Program-made: the position numbers and the translations under genes
Assembly: GCA_037951165.1 (NCBI GenBank)
Contig: JBBDHG010000051.1
Location: forward strand, 6,298,001 to 6,362,000
Source of the DNA: Lophius americanus
Taxonomy: Eukaryota > Chordata > Actinopteri > Lophiiformes > Lophiidae
Direction: 5' to 3'
DNA length: 64,000 nt
The notes under the pieces: generated by a model
Database searches by the model: none
What the model was told of the DNA's origin: nothing
Seen by the model: the letters and a program-made list of their open reading frames with translations, nothing else
Part shown: one piece after another, positions 48,756-59,784 of the stretch
Layout: every line of letters starts with the position of its first letter
Numbering within the stretch: position 1 is the stretch's first letter

Positions 48756-48995
48756 AAAAAGCTCCCCCTGGTTTGTAGCATATGAACTACTAGAGTAAAA
48801 TACATATAGATACTTACATGATAGATCTTTTGGAGTTCATTCATATGCACCAAGATTGGAGTAAATCAGACCAACGGTTTGGAATTCATGGCTGAAAACA
48901 TTTGGAGATAAAGCTCCCCCAAGAGTCAGAACTATAGAACCGGCGGTGGCGGCGCAAAGACGATTCCTTAATATCCCAGACTTTTCGGGTATATA
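48756..48995 (-). mobile_element. Helentron-like repeat, copy 12
   Basis: On the plus strand: 'aaaagctccccctgg', 'tatgaactactagagtaaaatac', 'gcaccaagattggagtaaatcagaccaacggttt', 'ggagataaagctcccccaag', 'ccggcggtggcggcgcaaagacgattccttaatatcccagacttttcgggtatata'. This is the minus orientation with the 5' end intact (TATATACCCGAAAAGTCTGG). It separates the R2-like relic from the Tc1 relic. Confidence 0.65.
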
Positions 48996-48999
48996 TCAA

Positions 49000-49910
49000 T
49001 ATATCAATTTCACCTGCTGTTGTACAAATGGGAAAGACAACAGGCGGGAAGGAGAGGCAATTAGGTGGACAACCCTTATTTAGGAATGGTTTTGCAGTTG
49101 GTGGGCATAGACCATTTCACTCTCCTCATCCTTTCTTTGCATTTTTCCAGTGCCCTCGCCACTAGGGGTAGCCTGAGGCGGTATCTGCAGCACACAGAAG
49201 TTGCTGAGGTAGTGGAGCTCCTCCAGGAAGGCTAATCCAAACGCACCATGGCCAGAAGGTTTGATGTGTCTCCCAGCACAGTGTCAAGAGCGTGGCGGAG
49301 ATACCAGGAGAAAAGCCGTTGCAGCAGGAGAGGTTGAAGCTTTGTGCAAGGAAATACAGGAGGAGCACTGCAGGAGCCCAACAAAATGACCTCCAGCAGG
49401 CCACTCGTGTGCATCTTTCTGCCAAAACTGTGAGAAACAGATTCCATGAAGGTGGCATGAGGGCCGACGTCCACAAGTAGGGTCTGTGCTCACAGCTCGG
49501 CACCGTGCAGCCCGATTAGCATTTGCCAGGTTACACCAGAGTTTGCAGATTCGCCATTGGCATTTGAGAACATTCTGCTGTCTGCAACTTCCCCCAGCAT
49601 GATCGGTTTGGCGGTGGGTCAGTGATGATCTGGAGAGGCATATCCTTTGAGGGCCGCACAGACCTCCACATGCTAGCCAGGTGTACCCTGAGTACCTGAC
49701 TACTCTGAGATTCTCAGGTCCATTGTGAGATCGTATGCTGTTGCAGTGGGACCTGGGTTCCTTCTGGTGCACCTGGGCTCATGTGGTTGAAGTGTGTCAG
49801 CCGTTCCTGGATGACGAAGGCATGATGCTGATACCTTGATGCTATTGACTGACCCGCCCGTTCCCCAGACCTGAATCCAATCCAGCACATCTGGGACATC
49901 ATGTATCTAA
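49000..49910 (+). pseudogene. Tc1-like transposon relic B
   Basis: The leader 'caatttcacctgctgttgtacaaatgg' leads into the ORF: VAEVVELLQEG, stop, SKRTMARRFDVSPSTVSRAW (helix-turn-helix), 'QHRAARLAFAR'-like codons, DRFGGGSVMIWRGISFEGRT and DLNPIQHIWDIM (third catalytic position). The TDESRF block with the first catalytic Asp is deleted near 49,570. Both TIRs are missing. Related to relic A at 21 kb; the minus-strand ORFs across it are shadows. Confidence 0.8.
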
Positions 49911-50965
49911 TATATAATATTACATATTATTTGCTGCTGCTGAACTCTGACTTGTATACATCATTTTTTAAATTGTAGGATTGTTTGGACTGGTGGAGGT
50001 CTCTGCTCTACTGATTGCCATTTTAGTTTTAGTTTTAACTGTCCTCTAGAATTTCTCAGAATTTTAACACGCGGTTGGCACACATCTTTACCATTTTCAT
50101 TTGAACCACTGTTAAACTCCCCCCACCAATCTATTGAAGGGCTTTAACTCCAAGTAAATACTTCAGTATGACTCACATTAATTAGAAACACCCAACATCT
50201 GGAAGTTATTCCATGGAGAAAAAACAAAACAAAAGATAGGATTAGTGCTGGATATTCCACTCAGGAAGTGACAAATTGTAATCTTGTAATCGTACCTGTA
50301 CTTACACTTCCTCCGTGATTTTATGATCTTCATTGAATTATTTGTTATATAGTTTAAAAAATGTAAATGCTGGTAGCATCTAATATTAGTTCTCACAAAA
50401 CACCATCAGTAGTTCCTCTCAGTTTCATTATAAACGCTGTTAATCCAGGCAGAGTTGTGAGGGATTAAAAATAAGCAACCAGACGTCATGCATGTCTTTC
50501 CTCCCTGCAATTAAACCAACGTCCCACACAATAAAGAAAGATTTACTGTTGCTTTGTTTGGTTGTTGTTTTTTTTAAACTTGATTTAGGGTTGCTGAGAC
50601 AAAGAGCTTTAGGGGAATGTGCTGCCACTTTAGCATGTCAAATAAAGTTGATGTTTTTAAATACTCTGAGTTAAAAATACTTTAAACCTTATGATATTGT
50701 TCATAGCTCTTAAATTAAAGGCCTTGTGATTCATGAGATAAATAATGTGTATATTCAGCACCATGAAAGGGAAGAATTCGGCTAGTTCTCTACTGAGCTG
50801 CCTTTTTCCAAACATCACAGAGTTCAGTGGAGGTCAAATTGGTACCAGAGTTCAGAGCTCAAACCTAGGTAAGATACACATTACTTTATAAATCTTCACA
50901 TCACACCTACTTTATCACTGTGTTCTGTCAGTTCCAAGTTGTGTTTACTGGAGAACCATCTTAAG
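49911..50965. other. Unassigned intergenic sequence
   Basis: Nothing recognised. Confidence 0.5.
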
Positions 50966-50969
50966 ATTC

Positions 50970-51600
50970 TACATATGAAAAGTTTGGGACATCATGGAAT
51001 TGTCATATGGAGATCAATCTTTTTTTGTCACCACCAAGTCCAACCTCCCCAAAGAAGAAGTTTATGTTTTCACACTTTTACTTACTATAAACACTGTTTC
51101 AGACAAATATCCCTCACCGTTGGTCCGATTCAGTCAAAATTTGGTGCATATGAATTAACTAGAGGAAATCTATCTATTTTTTAAATCATGTTTTACTCTA
51201 ATAGTTAACATTTTATTCACTAAGGGAGCTATGTGTAGGAAAAATAGTGTTTTTAAGACAAGACTGCCTCAACGTTGGTCCAATTAAGTCTATAATTTCC
51301 TCATATGAACCGCCTCAAGGAGATTTTTATTTACATTATTTATTTATTTATTTTACTCTAATTTTTCATATTTCACTCATGGTGGCCTTTTGAAAAAATA
51401 GAAAAAAATGAACCCCTTTTTTTCCAACAATAAATCCAATTGTGTCTAAATTTAACTCACATTATTAATGAGTCACATATAATTTGGAGAGTTCAATCAG
51501 GGGATTTTTCTTGTACAAGGCAGGACATTGGAGGCTTTTCAAGGATTAACTGTGCTGTTGATGTCAGAGATGACATCGTAGGCGTAGTTCCTGAGATATG
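50970..51600 (+). mobile_element. Helentron-like repeat, copy 13
   Basis: 5' part 'tatgaaaagtttgggacatcatggaattgtcat'; middle 'gttggtccgattcagtcaaaatttggtgcatatgaatt', a second 'gttggtccaattaagtc', 'tttcactcatgg'; 3' part 'agttcaatcaggggattttt', 'cttgtacaaggcagg', 'ggaggcttttcaagg'. The 3' hairpin is a 7-bp stem (51,560-51,566 with 51,571-51,577). The duplicated middle makes it longer than copy 10. Confidence 0.6.
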
Positions 51601-54600
51601 TTTGTGCGCTTAAGATCAAAACTTAGACTGATCCAACAGCCACATATGACCATGTATTTCATAGCCACATTTTTATTTATCCTTTTATAATACAAAAAAG
51701 GGGAGAACCGTTTTTTGAATTACCAATTTCTTTTTAATCCCTAGATTTTCCCAGTTTCTGACATTTGAAGGAGGATCCAGAATATCTAGAATAGCCAACA
51801 ATCCCTTTGTTACCTTTGATGAACTTCAGAATTTCAGGCTGACAACTTCAACAACTACAGAACTACACCAGTAGCTGGTGTATTTCTGTAGTTGTTCCTG
51901 ACTTAAGTGGCGTCACATGTCTCTCTGTGGCTGTACATCATGACCGGTTCTGGGTGGGTTTGGAGAAGGTCGGTGGGCGGTGGCCCATACCTTCGACAGC
52001 AAGCTTTACAGCTCCCCTGTCCCCGTCAGGACATCGCCTCTTCCCGTGCCACTGAGAAAAAGATGGCTGTGCGCTCTCTCCTCCCCTGGGGAGCGATTTC
52101 CCTTGCATCTATCAAAAGTGTTGGGACTCTGATTAGTCACTACAAAATGAAGAAATACCCTCATACATCTACAATGTATATGTTGTTTTGCAGCCCTAAA
52201 ATATAATGAGCCGTTTGGTATTGTGACGTCACAATGTTGGCTTGAAACTGTGTCCAATATTGATGCTTTTGTTCCTTTGATTCCTTTGATGTTCAGCCTT
52301 AAACCCTTAGCGGAGGTTTGCGCCCTAAGAGTGCTATGTTTCTGGTTTACATTTAGACAGTACTAGCCAGTAGTAGCAAACATGATTTGAAAGAATAACC
52401 ATAATGGATGTCGAACTAGCGACCAAGATGTTTTCACCAACGGCTCCTGGGCTTTGGGTTAATTCGCCAATCTAAATGACCTACAATGCGTTTTATGCAT
52501 GTCTGTACGTTAGTTGGTTTATGTCTTTACATAAACTAATTCATATACATATGAATACATAATTACGAAGAAGAGCACAGAGGCTACGTTCACAGTGCAG
52601 GAAGAATGTTTTCCAGGTATGTTTATGTTCTCATATGTGACATTTCACGGCGGTGTGAACGGTACAAACTACATGGAATCTGATATTTTCCATTTCCCAG
52701 TTGGACCACTTCACTATGTGGTCCTTAATCAGACACATGTTATGTTTTTTGCAATGCGTCTTCAGTCTGATACGTCAGATCGGAATTCAAGCAACTTTGA
52801 TGTCATATTCCATCGTCATTTGTTTTATACTTGAAAACATCACTATGAACACAATAAACACAAGTTTGAACAAAAGTGTTCAAAACTAACTTTAATGGCT
52901 TCCATTTTGCTTCCGTATCGACAGCATGCGACGTAGGACGTCTTCGTTATTGTTGTTTTGCGCATGTGGGTGAGTTAAGGTCAGTAAAGTACCCATACTG
53001 GAGTCCATTATAGGATACATTTTCAGGGTAATCTAAACATCTACACAAGATATACGATTAAATAAGTTTTCGGCATCAAGACTGGCCATGTGAACGTAGC
53101 CTAAAAGAGAAGCTACTTCTGAATATCAAAGGAATCAAAGTAATAAAGGCATCATTAAAGGACATGGAGCAAAAACCAACCAGCTTATTATTTTTATTGT
53201 ACTTTATTCTATTCTAAATGCTGCATAAACACTTAACACTTAATGTCACCAAAATTAGACAATCGTAGTATATGCCAAATCCTACTTTTGGGTAAAAGTT
53301 TATGCAAATTCATCCATTATTTTTTTCCATAATCTTGGTTACAAAAAAAGGCAGTGTTTGAATAATCTTCTTTTTTAGAGGTTGTAAATATGTTTATTCT
53401 TAAAAATAGATCTGCTGTAATAAAGACAACGGTCACATTAGGTGGGTATATATATATAATATATAATAATATATATTATAAGCAAACTCTGACTAATTCC
53501 AAATTAACGAAGGCTCTATGTTGTGTAGTTAAGTCTAGTACTTACATGTCTTAAGGAAAAGTTTATGTTTCTTATTTCCAATGAAGACACAAGATCTGGT
53601 CCTTCATCTTTAGTGTGGCTCATTGGATTGAATGGAATTCAAGAGCTTTGCATGATTTAGGCCACGTGGAGATGAAATGTTGCAGGCTTACATGTTTCTG
53701 AGGAAGAGGGGAGCACGATACACATGCAGCCTTCTAACTCATTCTCAGAGTTTAGATCTGTGGACTGAGCCTGGGTTGGGAAGCCAATATAGGAGAGGTA
53801 TGATCTCTAGGACTTGTTCTGGTCAGCAGAGATGCAGCACCAATCTGGAGAGACTCGAGAGACGTATTGGGAAAGTCTGGTAAGAGCTAATTGCAAATGT
53901 CGGCTCTGACAGATACATGTACTCACTTTTCTGCATCTTGTTTAGACAGAATTGTCCTAATTTATTAATAATAACGGAGATGACGGATGGAAGTTGCTGC
54001 TGCTGTGATGTTTGGGGTGGCAGACCAGAGGTCCCATCATATCCCAAGTTAAAATCTTTTAATTGAAAATCTTAACTGTACATATTTGCAAGTCGCTGCA
54101 TACATTTGCATTTACTTTATGTGACAATTGCCCATGTACATACATGCATACACATACTTTTGTGTATTTGAGTCCACACGCTCAGATACGTCTACCCTGC
54201 TGGGAAAATGGAAACGTATCAAGACGCAATGAAGCAATGACATGGCTCTCTAGCTTGTTGGAAACCAAAGCGGTTCATAGCAGGTGTGCAACCTGAACCA
54301 ATTACAAATTGTCTGAAGCACCAGCCTGGGAGTAACACCAGGTATACTTTGCTGAAAATGGGGAACTAGAGCACCATATGGCTTGACATCGAAACAGTGA
54401 ATAGGTAGTGTTTCCTGAGCAACAACTTTAGTCAAATTAAGGAAATAGGCTATTTCTCCCAGCTATGAGGACGAAGACAGAAAAAATCGATCTCTCATTA
54501 ACGGATTCCAACAAATCAATCTTAGACTGTCGGATTGAGACCAATTAAAAGATCTCAGAAAAACAACCATCACCTTTTTTAAAACTTTAACAATTTTGCA

Positions 54601-55625
54601 TCAGTTTTGATAATTGTTAATTATAATTAATATTTTAATGCAAAAAAGTTCTAGCTATATTCCTAACATATAATTTCTGCTGTTGTTGCCACACAGCCCC
54701 AACTAACTAGCTTAGCTGATGTTAGCCAAACTAAAACCACTGCGGTACCCGTCTTCTCCTTTCAGTGTCTTACACAGTAGGAGTGTGATTACATTATTAT
54801 CAATCCAGTGTTGATTAAAAGCATCAAAGTTATAAGGCAAAACAGTTTCCTAGGTGGACATTGTTGTGATCAGATTCAATTGATTTGCTTTATTCAAACT
54901 CAGTATTTCTCAAATACCCTGGAACCGTTTATCCATTCTTTTTTTTTTTTGCTCAGAATCAATTAGATCATTTTATGTAGGATAATTTGTAATTACTGTC
55001 TCATCTAAAGGATAAAGTTTCCCAGTTTACCATTGGGGTTATTATTTCCAGTAGCTGTCACTTTTCTCGGCACTGAGAACACGGAGGGTCATTCAACACA
55101 AGTCTAAACTTTGAGCACAGCATTTTGTGCGATAGTGTTATCCTCGGAGTATTAGGGCAGATCATAAGAATGAAAAACAATGAGAGGGGAAAGATTTTTC
55201 CCCCAAAAAAGTTGAATTGTTGAGAATAAAGTCCAAATATCGAGAAAAGTTAAGAAATGGATCAGAGGAGAAATATGACGTTAGGATCAACTTTAATTTT
55301 AACTTCTATGGACAAAAATACAACAGTCAGAAACAGAGATTTTCAAGAGAGCTCACACAAGCCAGCGTCACCGCTTCTAACGACTTAGTTATTTTTTGTT
55401 AAATGCAGTGACACATGTAACATCCGCCAGATGTTATCATCTCCAGGATATGTAAAATAAGATATTCGGATGAACTTAAACTTCTATGGACAACAAACTG
55501 AAACTAAGAGGAACTCGTCGCCACAAGACGACATCAACACTTCGAACGAATAAGTTATTTTATTTTAAATGCTGCGATACACGTAACATCCACGACATCT
55601 TTAGGAACTCTAGAAAATGTATAAA
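51601..55625. other. Mostly unassigned; one long hairpin
   Basis: Holds the 22-bp near-perfect inverted repeat at 51,850-51,896, a repeat-like piece at 52,295-52,345 ('gcggaggtttgcgccctaagagtgc') and an AT-rich palindromic patch at 53,442-53,480. The two related segments 55,255-55,400 and 55,460-55,600 share 'ttaacttctatggacaa' and 'cacttcgaacgaataagttatttt/cttctaacgacttagttatttt', so they look like a local duplication. No gene supported. Confidence 0.5.
51850..51896. repeat. 22-bp inverted repeat, one mismatch, 3-nt loop
   Basis: The arms 51,850-51,871 and 51,875-51,896 pair at 21 of 22 positions around TAG. Confidence 0.9.
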
Positions 55626-55629
55626 CCTT

Positions 55630-55760
55630 CCTCTGGGTAATTGTTCATGCAAATCTGTCATGTCGTTTTTCCCTAAATCTTACTAGCAGACAAACAGACA
55701 AACGAACAAATAAACGCAGAGGGGTTAAAACAAAACCTCCTTGGCGGATGCAATAAAAAC
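55630..55760. mobile_element. Dispersed teleost repeat end
   Basis: 'gcaaatctgtcatgtcgtttttcc', 'gcagacaaacagacaaacgaac' and 'cctccttggcgg' match the end of a frequent fish interspersed repeat; compare 18.4 and 33.5 kb. Confidence 0.5.
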
Positions 55761-55844
55761 TTCTGTGATCTTATGATAGACGCTAATCTTCTCATGAAAG
55801 ACCTCATGGGTGCGTTTGATATGAATGAGTTAGATTAAGGGGGA

Positions 55845-55910
55845 AACTAGGGCACCCAGTTGGAACCAGACACAGGAAGAACATGCAAATTCCACAGAGA
55901 TTTGTAGAGC
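55845..55910 (-). mobile_element. Teleost LINE/SINE 3'-region fragment
   Basis: Minus strand 'ctctgtggaatttgcatgttcttcctgtgtctggttcc' matches a block of the family seen at 41.65-41.9 kb. Confidence 0.5.
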
Positions 55911-56379
55911 CATTTTATATAAATGGTGCTTAATTTGTGTGTTGGTAGTTCTGGGTAACCCACCACCACCAAATTGTTCAACCTGGTCAGAACAACATGT
56001 GCTCTTCTCACTGAAGACAGGTAATGCAGCTGTAAGTGCATGCAGACAGCCATTATGTCATTAGGTCTCGCTTCGGGATACCCACACTCATCTTGGGACA
56101 ATACTGAAAATGAGAAACTGCTTAGGCCGTGGAGTTATCTCATCCAAATGGCATCTTTTCCTGTTTGGGGATTAAAGATAATTTGAATGAAAATGAGTCC
56201 ATACGACTTTTTAGCGTTAATTGCTTCTTCTGCAATGATGGTTTGTGAAAAAGCTCTTAAGAAACTTTATTTCATAATCGACAACAGACGTTTAATGAAG
56301 TGATTAATGATCCAATGATCAAGATTTCATGCCAGCGCTAATTCATTTATCATATACACTGTATGACATTGGTGAGGGA
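55911..56379. other. Unassigned sequence
   Basis: Nothing recognised. Confidence 0.45.
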
Positions 56380-56600
56380 ACAAGTGATTGGCGCAGTAAG
56401 AAGAAGACGGAGAGACTTTTGACTCAAACCCAATTCTATTTACAATTATTGAACTCAAAGAGTGAGGAGGAAAGACAGGAAGAGAAAAAAATTTTTTATA
56501 AAGAATTTACTAAAAAGATATAGAGGAAAGTGGGGGAAATATAGAGGGACAAAGTGAAAGCGGGTTTGAGAGACAGAGGGAGGGATTGAATATTTGACTA
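56380..56600. repeat. Purine-rich repeat unit near the KLHL10-like locus
   Basis: 'gaggaaagacaggaagagaaaaaaattttttataaagaatttactaaaaagatatagaggaa' (56,463-56,526) resembles 57,705-57,770. It is an outlying member of the repeated 3'-flank segments. Confidence 0.5.
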
Positions 56601-56617
56601 TGTCGCTGGAAATTCGA

Positions 56618-56815
56618 GGATATCATGGAATAGTCATCGCCGCCGCAGACCCTTGGTGTTAACGTGATAACTCAAGAACTACTTCATGGATCATTTTAAA
56701 AAATTTTACCCATATATAACTTAGTGCGAGGAAGAACTGGAGTCATTTCTGAGTACGGGGAGCTTTATCTTCAAAAGTATCAGGCCATAATTTTGTCGAG
56801 TTTGCACTTTGGACA
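56618..56815 (+). mobile_element. Helentron-like repeat, copy 14 (5' part)
   Basis: 'gatatcatggaatagtcatcgccgccgcag', 'cccttggtgttaacgtgataactcaagaact', 'ttcatggatcatttt', 'cttagtgcgaggaagaactgg', 'gagctttatcttcaaaag', 'caggccataatttt'. One of the best conserved 5' halves. Confidence 0.65.
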
Positions 56816-57022
56816 TTGTCTGTTATTTTTATGCTATGTTTAAAACTTTGTAGACTGCTGCCATTTTGAACAGGTTTCTTTTGTAAAAGAGATTTTAATC
56901 ACCTCAGCCAGTCGTTCCACAGAAATAATCGCTAATTCACCAATTAGGGCCACGGCTGTGCATCCTAGAGATCCAGGAACTACACTTTTCTCCCAGACCT
57001 GGCTGTAAAGGCTTTTTTCATG

Positions 57023-57053
57023 CATCATGAAAAAAAAGTTTTTTTTCATGATG
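57023..57053. repeat. Perfect 15-bp inverted repeat, 1-nt centre
   Basis: The arms 57,023-57,037 (CATCATGAAAAAAAA) and 57,039-57,053 are exact complements around a single G. Confidence 0.9.
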
Positions 57054-57479
57054 ATCCTTGATCATCCCCCAGACCCTGTACAAAAAAGTTGACATTACCA
57101 GCCTGGGCTGAAAAAACTACCGGTGCACCCACCCTGAACACAAAGCACACACTGCAGTGTAGTAATTTGACTGAGGAAATAAATTGGTCCCAAACACCAA
57201 AGGTCTGCAGCGTGGCAGATAAAGGCTTTAACCCATCAACGCCTTCTCCTGGTCAATCAAGATAATGCCAATGGTAATATCGTCCAGTTGCACGGATAAA
57301 AAATGTCTCCCACTTAGAACATATAGTCCAGCATAGAGCTGCCGGTGATTTACAACTTCAGTCTGTTGGATATTACCTTTGACAAAATCTTGATGTCAGT
57401 GCAAAGCAGAGACTAGTTCTCCAGTTCTCCAGCAGTGCTATGTCTCCCTTCTTTGGTAGCATGGAAACAAATGGTAGAC

Positions 57480-57965
57480 CAAGAGTGAGAGGGAATAGAC
57501 AGAGGGAGAGAATTTTGACTTTGAATACATCTTTATTAAATGAACATGGAACTATAGCAATTAACAATAACATAAGAGCCGTTGTGTTAACATGCTCACG
57601 GTCACATTATCGCACTCATCAAGCAAAAGCTTCAGAACCAGAGAGTTGTCCTCAAGTGAACAGAGAGAGAGGAGGAAGATAGACAGTGGGATAAATTGAC
57701 TGATGAGGAAAGACATAAAGAGAGAGGGGAAAATATTTTTTTTAAGGAATTAATTTTAAAGATATATAGGAAAAAAGGTCAGAGAAAGAGAAGTGGAGAG
57801 AGAATAGACAGAGACTTTGGATATGTGACACAGCTTTTATTAACCGAACATTGAAACTACACTAAATAAGCAAGACAACAAGGTGTTGTGTGTTAACATT
57901 CTCATGGTCACATTATTGCACTCATCAAGCTAAAAGTTCAGAACCAGATAATTGTCGTTGTCGAG
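57480..57965 (-). repeat. Two diverged direct repeats carrying AATAAA
   Basis: Unit A (about 57,490-57,660) and unit B (about 57,790-57,960) share 'gaatagacagag', 'tttattaa', 'gaacat', 'gttaacat', 'ggtcacattat', 'gcactcatcaagc' and 'ttcagaacca'. On the minus strand both contain AATAAA (57,537-57,532 and 57,841-57,836). A third, partial version lies at 62,990-63,132. They look like 3' transcript ends of the klhl10-like unit, but this is inferred. Confidence 0.6.
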
Positions 57966-58500
57966 TGAACATCTTGATGGCCAACACTGCTGTGAACACA
58001 GTCTTGTTTTTTTTCAATCAGTGTGTGGAATATTTGTTACACTCTCAATAGAGCTGTTTGACCCGGAAAGACACCTCCATGGCCTGAGTCGTAGAGTCCA
58101 GCATCATCAGTTCTGTCTCCTCAGAGATAGAACATGATCCAACCCCCTATCTTTATATCCAAGACTCGGGGGCCAGAACCCACTGGCCAATCTCCCAGTG
58201 CTTTTAAGATCCCTCTACAGCACCTCGTTCGGGATGAGTAGGGGGACACAAGACACAGTGATCCTGCTGGTAGCCAGGGCCAGCGGAGAAACCTGAATGT
58301 ACTCTTGCTAGTGTCTTAAACCAATCTCGATCAGTTGGGTGACACAGCTCTTTTCTTTCAGGAACACAACCACAGCCTTGGTCATATAGGTTGTGTAGAA
58401 GATGTGCCCATAGCCAACCTGATCACTCACATCTGCCGCACACTGCTGTTTGGCTTGCGGAATCAGCTTAAACCCATGTCTGACTGACTAGGAGAGCAGC
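57955..58500 (-). pseudogene. Tx1-type LINE ORF1 (gag-like) relic
   Basis: Minus-strand codons: TTYMTKAVVVFLKEKSCVTQ then LIEIGL, a frameshift, EYIQVSPLALATSRITVS, VPLLIPNEVL, stop, GRLASGF, LDHVLSLRRQN and AMEVSFRVKQLY. This is the order of the ORF1 protein of fish L1/Tx1 LINEs (KAVVVFL, VLPL..P..RV..SNVPPFI.NEVL, FG..AS, ..V.SFRRQ, L...FRV), which in intact members leads into CCHC zinc knuckles. Only a trace ('GHQDVHS') of a knuckle remains near 57,960. Stops and frameshifts make it non-functional. It sits in the 3' flank of the KLHL10-like gene on the same strand. Confidence 0.7.
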
Positions 58501-58714
58501 ATCACAAAGGACTCCATCCAAAAACAACTACAAAAAAATCACTCAAAAAAGCTATAAGAAACTTTCCAAAGAACAAGAACCCAAAACACCACAAAAATAG
58601 AAAATAGAAAAATTGAAAGAACAGGCAGAAGACTACAACAGAGGGAAGAGAGAAAGTTAGAGGAAAAAAACAGAGAGAAAAGGGTAGAGAAAGGAATCGT
58701 CACAGACATTTAAT
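58501..58714. other. A-rich spacer
   Basis: Plus strand is A/G-rich (T-rich on the gene strand). Just downstream of the gene's nearest AATAAA. No other feature. Confidence 0.6.
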
Positions 58715-58720
58715 TTTATT
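58715..58720 (-). terminator. Poly(A) signal AATAAA of the KLHL10-like gene
   Basis: AATAAA on the minus strand, 87 bases after the stop codon (58,809-58,807). T-rich sequence follows within 100 bases. A second candidate is the AATAAA of repeat unit B at 57,841-57,836. Confidence 0.55.
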
Positions 58721-58806
58721 TAAAAAACATTTAAATTAATGTCTTGCCATAGTCAATGTTGGTACAGTGTAGGACGGTTCTTTCCTGCCTAGCAAGAAAC
58801 CTAAAC

Positions 58807-59784
58807 CTACTCCAAATGCAAACATGGCAGGTCATCACGAGGGATGGTGCACATGACCATGTTGGGGAGCCTGGGCACCACGCAGCAGCTCACCCCACTG
58901 CAGTGAAATTCCACATCACAGGCATGAACCCACTGACCAGTACTCGCATCGTAGAACTCAGTGGATTCGGTGCTGGCAGCGTCTGTGTGGCCTCCAACGA
59001 CAAAGAGCTTGTTGTCTATCACTCCAGTGCCAAAGAAACATCGTTTTGTAAACATGGAGGACACTTCATGCCAAGTGTTGGTCCGGGGGTCGTAGGCCTC
59101 AGAGGTGCACAAAAACGATTGGCCATCACGACCACCAACTGCGAAGATCTGGTCTGTATAAGCAATGACACCGTGTGCCACGCGACGACTGCCCATGGAG
59201 CTGAAAATTGTCCAATGATTAGTCTCTGGGCTATAATATTCACATGAGTTTAGGGTCATGTGTCCGTTCCAACCACCGCAAATGTAAATCTTGCTGTTTA
59301 GAGTTGTAGAACTGCTCTTCCACCTTTTCTCATTCATGGGGGCAATCAGAGTCCACTGATTGGTCTCAGGAATGAAGCGCTCTGCAGTCCTGTGATGACT
59401 CTCCCCTAAGCCTCCCATTGCATAGATGCATCCATTCAACACAGTGACACTTACATGGAGCCGTCCTTCATGCATGGGTGCCGCCTTATGCCAGGTGTGT
59501 GTCTTCATGTCAAATTTAACCACAGACTTTGAGTCCTCCCCCTCATTTATTCCACCAACACAATAGATGTAGTCACCTATGACAGCAGTGCCATGAAAAA
59601 TTCGACATGGCCATTGGGGAACTGTTAATTTGACCCAACGGTCAGCTCGGACATCATATGCATCAATCCTTTTATTTATATCCCCAAACCATCTCCCTCC
59701 TATAGCCAACAGGAGGACATTAGGTAGGCGAGGTCGAGCAATGGGATTACAGGAAACAGTCAAGGGAGGTCTGTGTAGTTCCAT
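58807..59784 (-). CDS. Kelch-propeller half of the KLHL10-like protein
   Basis: Open frame with six Kelch repeats (about 48 residues each), each with a GG turn and a downstream Y/F...W pattern: IDAYDVRADRW, VVKFDMKTHTW, AERFIPETNQW, CEYYSPETNHW, SEAYDPRTNTW, TEFYDASTGQW. The ATG at 59,784 lies inside the BACK-Kelch linker and is not a natural start: upstream codons in this frame (DAQRFIRQ) still look like KLHL linker. The first blade reads AIGGRWFG instead of AIGGWSGG. The propeller is the substrate-binding part in this family. The short tail CTIPRDDLPCLHLE resembles the end region of KLHL10. No stop inside the 325 codons. Confidence 0.75.
   Translation of the reverse strand: MELHRPPLTVSCNPIARPRLPNVLLLAIGGRWFGDINKRIDAYDVRADRWVKLTVPQWPCRIFHGTAVIGDYIYCVGGINEGEDSKSVVKFDMKTHTWHKAAPMHEGRLHVSVTVLNGCIYAMGGLGESHHRTAERFIPETNQWTLIAPMNEKRWKSSSTTLNSKIYICGGWNGHMTLNSCEYYSPETNHWTIFSSMGSRRVAHGVIAYTDQIFAVGGRDGQSFLCTSEAYDPRTNTWHEVSSMFTKRCFFGTGVIDNKLFVVGGHTDAASTESTEFYDASTGQWVHACDVEFHCSGVSCCVVPRLPNMVMCTIPRDDLPCLHLE

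Noticed and set aside
49284..49772. 162-codon minus-strand ORF at 49.3-49.8 kb
   Set aside because: Antisense to Tc1 relic B, whose plus-strand frames show the transposase motifs.
51850..51896. microRNA precursor
   Set aside because: The loop is 3 nt and the whole hairpin is under 50 nt, too short for a normal precursor; better seen as a snapback palindrome.
58756..59247. 163-codon plus-strand ORF across the Kelch region
   Set aside because: Antisense shadow of the Kelch frame; no domain of its own.
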